From positions 1 to 7,899 of the forward strand of contig JAFACJ010000914.1 in NCBI GenBank assembly GCA_023425615.1: a stretch of 7,899 nucleotides of DNA. The letters are read 5' to 3'. The stretch's first letter is position 1, and each line of letters starts with the position of its first letter. Made by a program: the position numbers and the translations under genes. This document shows positions 7,216 to 7,899 of the stretch, one piece after another. The notes beneath the pieces are model-generated. The model did not search any database. It saw only the letters and a list, made by a program, of their open reading frames with translations, and was not told the DNA's origin. The stretch is from Actinomycetes bacterium. GTDB taxonomy: Bacteria > Actinomycetota > Actinomycetes > Streptosporangiales > Streptosporangiaceae.

Positions 7216-7866
7216 ATGACGCACATCAGCAACCAGCCGGCCAGGGCCCGCACCGACCTGGGCGCCGGGCACGCCGCGCACGGGAACGAGGGGATCGGGG
7301 AGGGCGCCGTCCGGCGCCTCGGCCTCGGCCTGGCCGTGGGCACCCTGTGCTGGGCGATACCGATCTTCATCTGGGGCACCGACGGCGAGGGCGCCGTCGG
7401 CCGGATCATCGACCTGACCGGGCTGCTGTTCCAGCTCGGCGTCTTCTGCCTGCTGACCGTGCAGATGAAGACCGGGGCCATCGGCACCTCGCGCGCCGCG
7501 GCGATCGCCCTGCGCGTCGAGGCGGTGGTCCTCGGCATCGCCAGCCTGTGGTCGCTGCTGCACGGCGTCCTGCCCGCGTCGATCGCCGACGACGCCTGGC
7601 TGGCGGTCATGGACATGACCTGGCCGCTGTCGATGCTGGGCATGTTCCTCATCAGCGTCAAGCTCGTCTTCGCCGGCCGCTGGCAGGGCCCCCTGCGCTG
7701 GTGGCCGCTGATCGCCGAGAGCTGGGCCGTGGCGACCGTCCCCTTCTACCTCCTGGTCAGCGAGGAGTCGGCACGCTGGATCGGCGGCGGCCACCTCCTC
7801 ATCGGCTACACCGCCCTCGGCCTGATCATGGCGGCCCGCCCCAACCTGACCACCGCCCACCGGTGA
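7216..7866 (+). CDS. Six-helix integral membrane protein, unknown function
   Basis: I do not recognise this 216-residue protein. After a hydrophilic N-terminus of about 34 residues, six hydrophobic helices are visible near 35-54, 64-84, 99-117, 129-152, 162-181 and 190-206, with short loops and a short polar C-terminal tail. Charged or polar residues within the membrane part include Asp66, Glu102, Asp133, Glu168 and His193, which might line a binding site, but no catalytic motif is recognisable. ATG 7216 is preceded by GAGGGAG (7205-7211) 4 nt upstream. It is divergent from the sensor kinase, an arrangement often seen for a target or accessory sensor of a two-component system. That link is inference. 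The protein ends 33 nt before the window edge, so any downstream operon partner is out of view. Confidence 0.82.
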   Translation: MTHISNQPARARTDLGAGHAAHGNEGIGEGAVRRLGLGLAVGTLCWAIPIFIWGTDGEGAVGRIIDLTGLLFQLGVFCLLTVQMKTGAIGTSRAAAIALRVEAVVLGIASLWSLLHGVLPASIADDAWLAVMDMTWPLSMLGMFLISVKLVFAGRWQGPLRWWPLIAESWAVATVPFYLLVSEESARWIGGGHLLIGYTALGLIMAARPNLTTAHR

Positions 7867-7899
7867 CCGGGCGCCCGGACCGGGCCGCCGCGGGTCCCC

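Noticed and set aside
7867..7878. Palindrome CCGGGCGCCCGG directly after the membrane gene stop
   Set aside because: It has no loop and no T tract in the 33 bases left in the window, so a terminator cannot be judged.

Overview
The window is GC-rich throughout, with codons strongly biased to G or C in third position, no introns, and seven intact genes that fill nearly all of it. The gene types (secreted six-cysteine SGNH esterase, Tat-exported cholesterol oxidase, NarL-type two-component pair with a multi-pass kinase, leaderless-looking start) point to a high-GC actinomycete, for example the Streptomyces or Actinomadura/Nonomuraea side of the group. Sequence alone does not fix the genus. No tRNA, rRNA, CRISPR array, insertion sequence or integrase was seen.

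Layout, left to right. (1) A secreted SGNH/GDSL esterase on the minus strand (3-764). (2) A roughly 160-bp divergent regulatory region dense in symmetric sites: a 13-nt direct repeat, a 12-bp palindrome, a perfect CRP-type box and a TetR-type inverted repeat that covers a -10 element. (3) A coupled plus-strand pair: an NAD(P)-dependent amine dehydrogenase-like protein of the DapB/2,4-diaminopentanoate dehydrogenase type (926-2005) and a carboxymuconolactone decarboxylase/AhpD-fold protein (2002-2487). (4) Converging on this pair, a cholesterol oxidase on the minus strand (2539-4170). Its terminator overlaps the end of the previous gene, and its promoter carries a site that fits the KstR sterol-repressor motif at every fixed position. 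(5) A response regulator and sensor histidine kinase operon on the minus strand (4311-7029). (6) A 186-bp divergent gap holding a 10-bp palindrome and a long interrupted hairpin. (7) A six-helix membrane protein of unknown function on the plus strand (7216-7866).

The most coherent reading is a small lipid/sterol-responsive locus. An extracellular cholesterol oxidase would turn 3-beta-hydroxysterols into 4-en-3-ones. A neighbouring dehydrogenase-CMD pair of unknown substrate appears to be under a similar pair of controls: a CRP-type box plus a TetR-type operator, one of which resembles KstR and the other loosely KstR2. The shared regulatory logic is inference from motif matches, but the motifs themselves are visible in the sequence. 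The two-component system and the divergent membrane protein look like a separate unit whose stimulus cannot be read from sequence.
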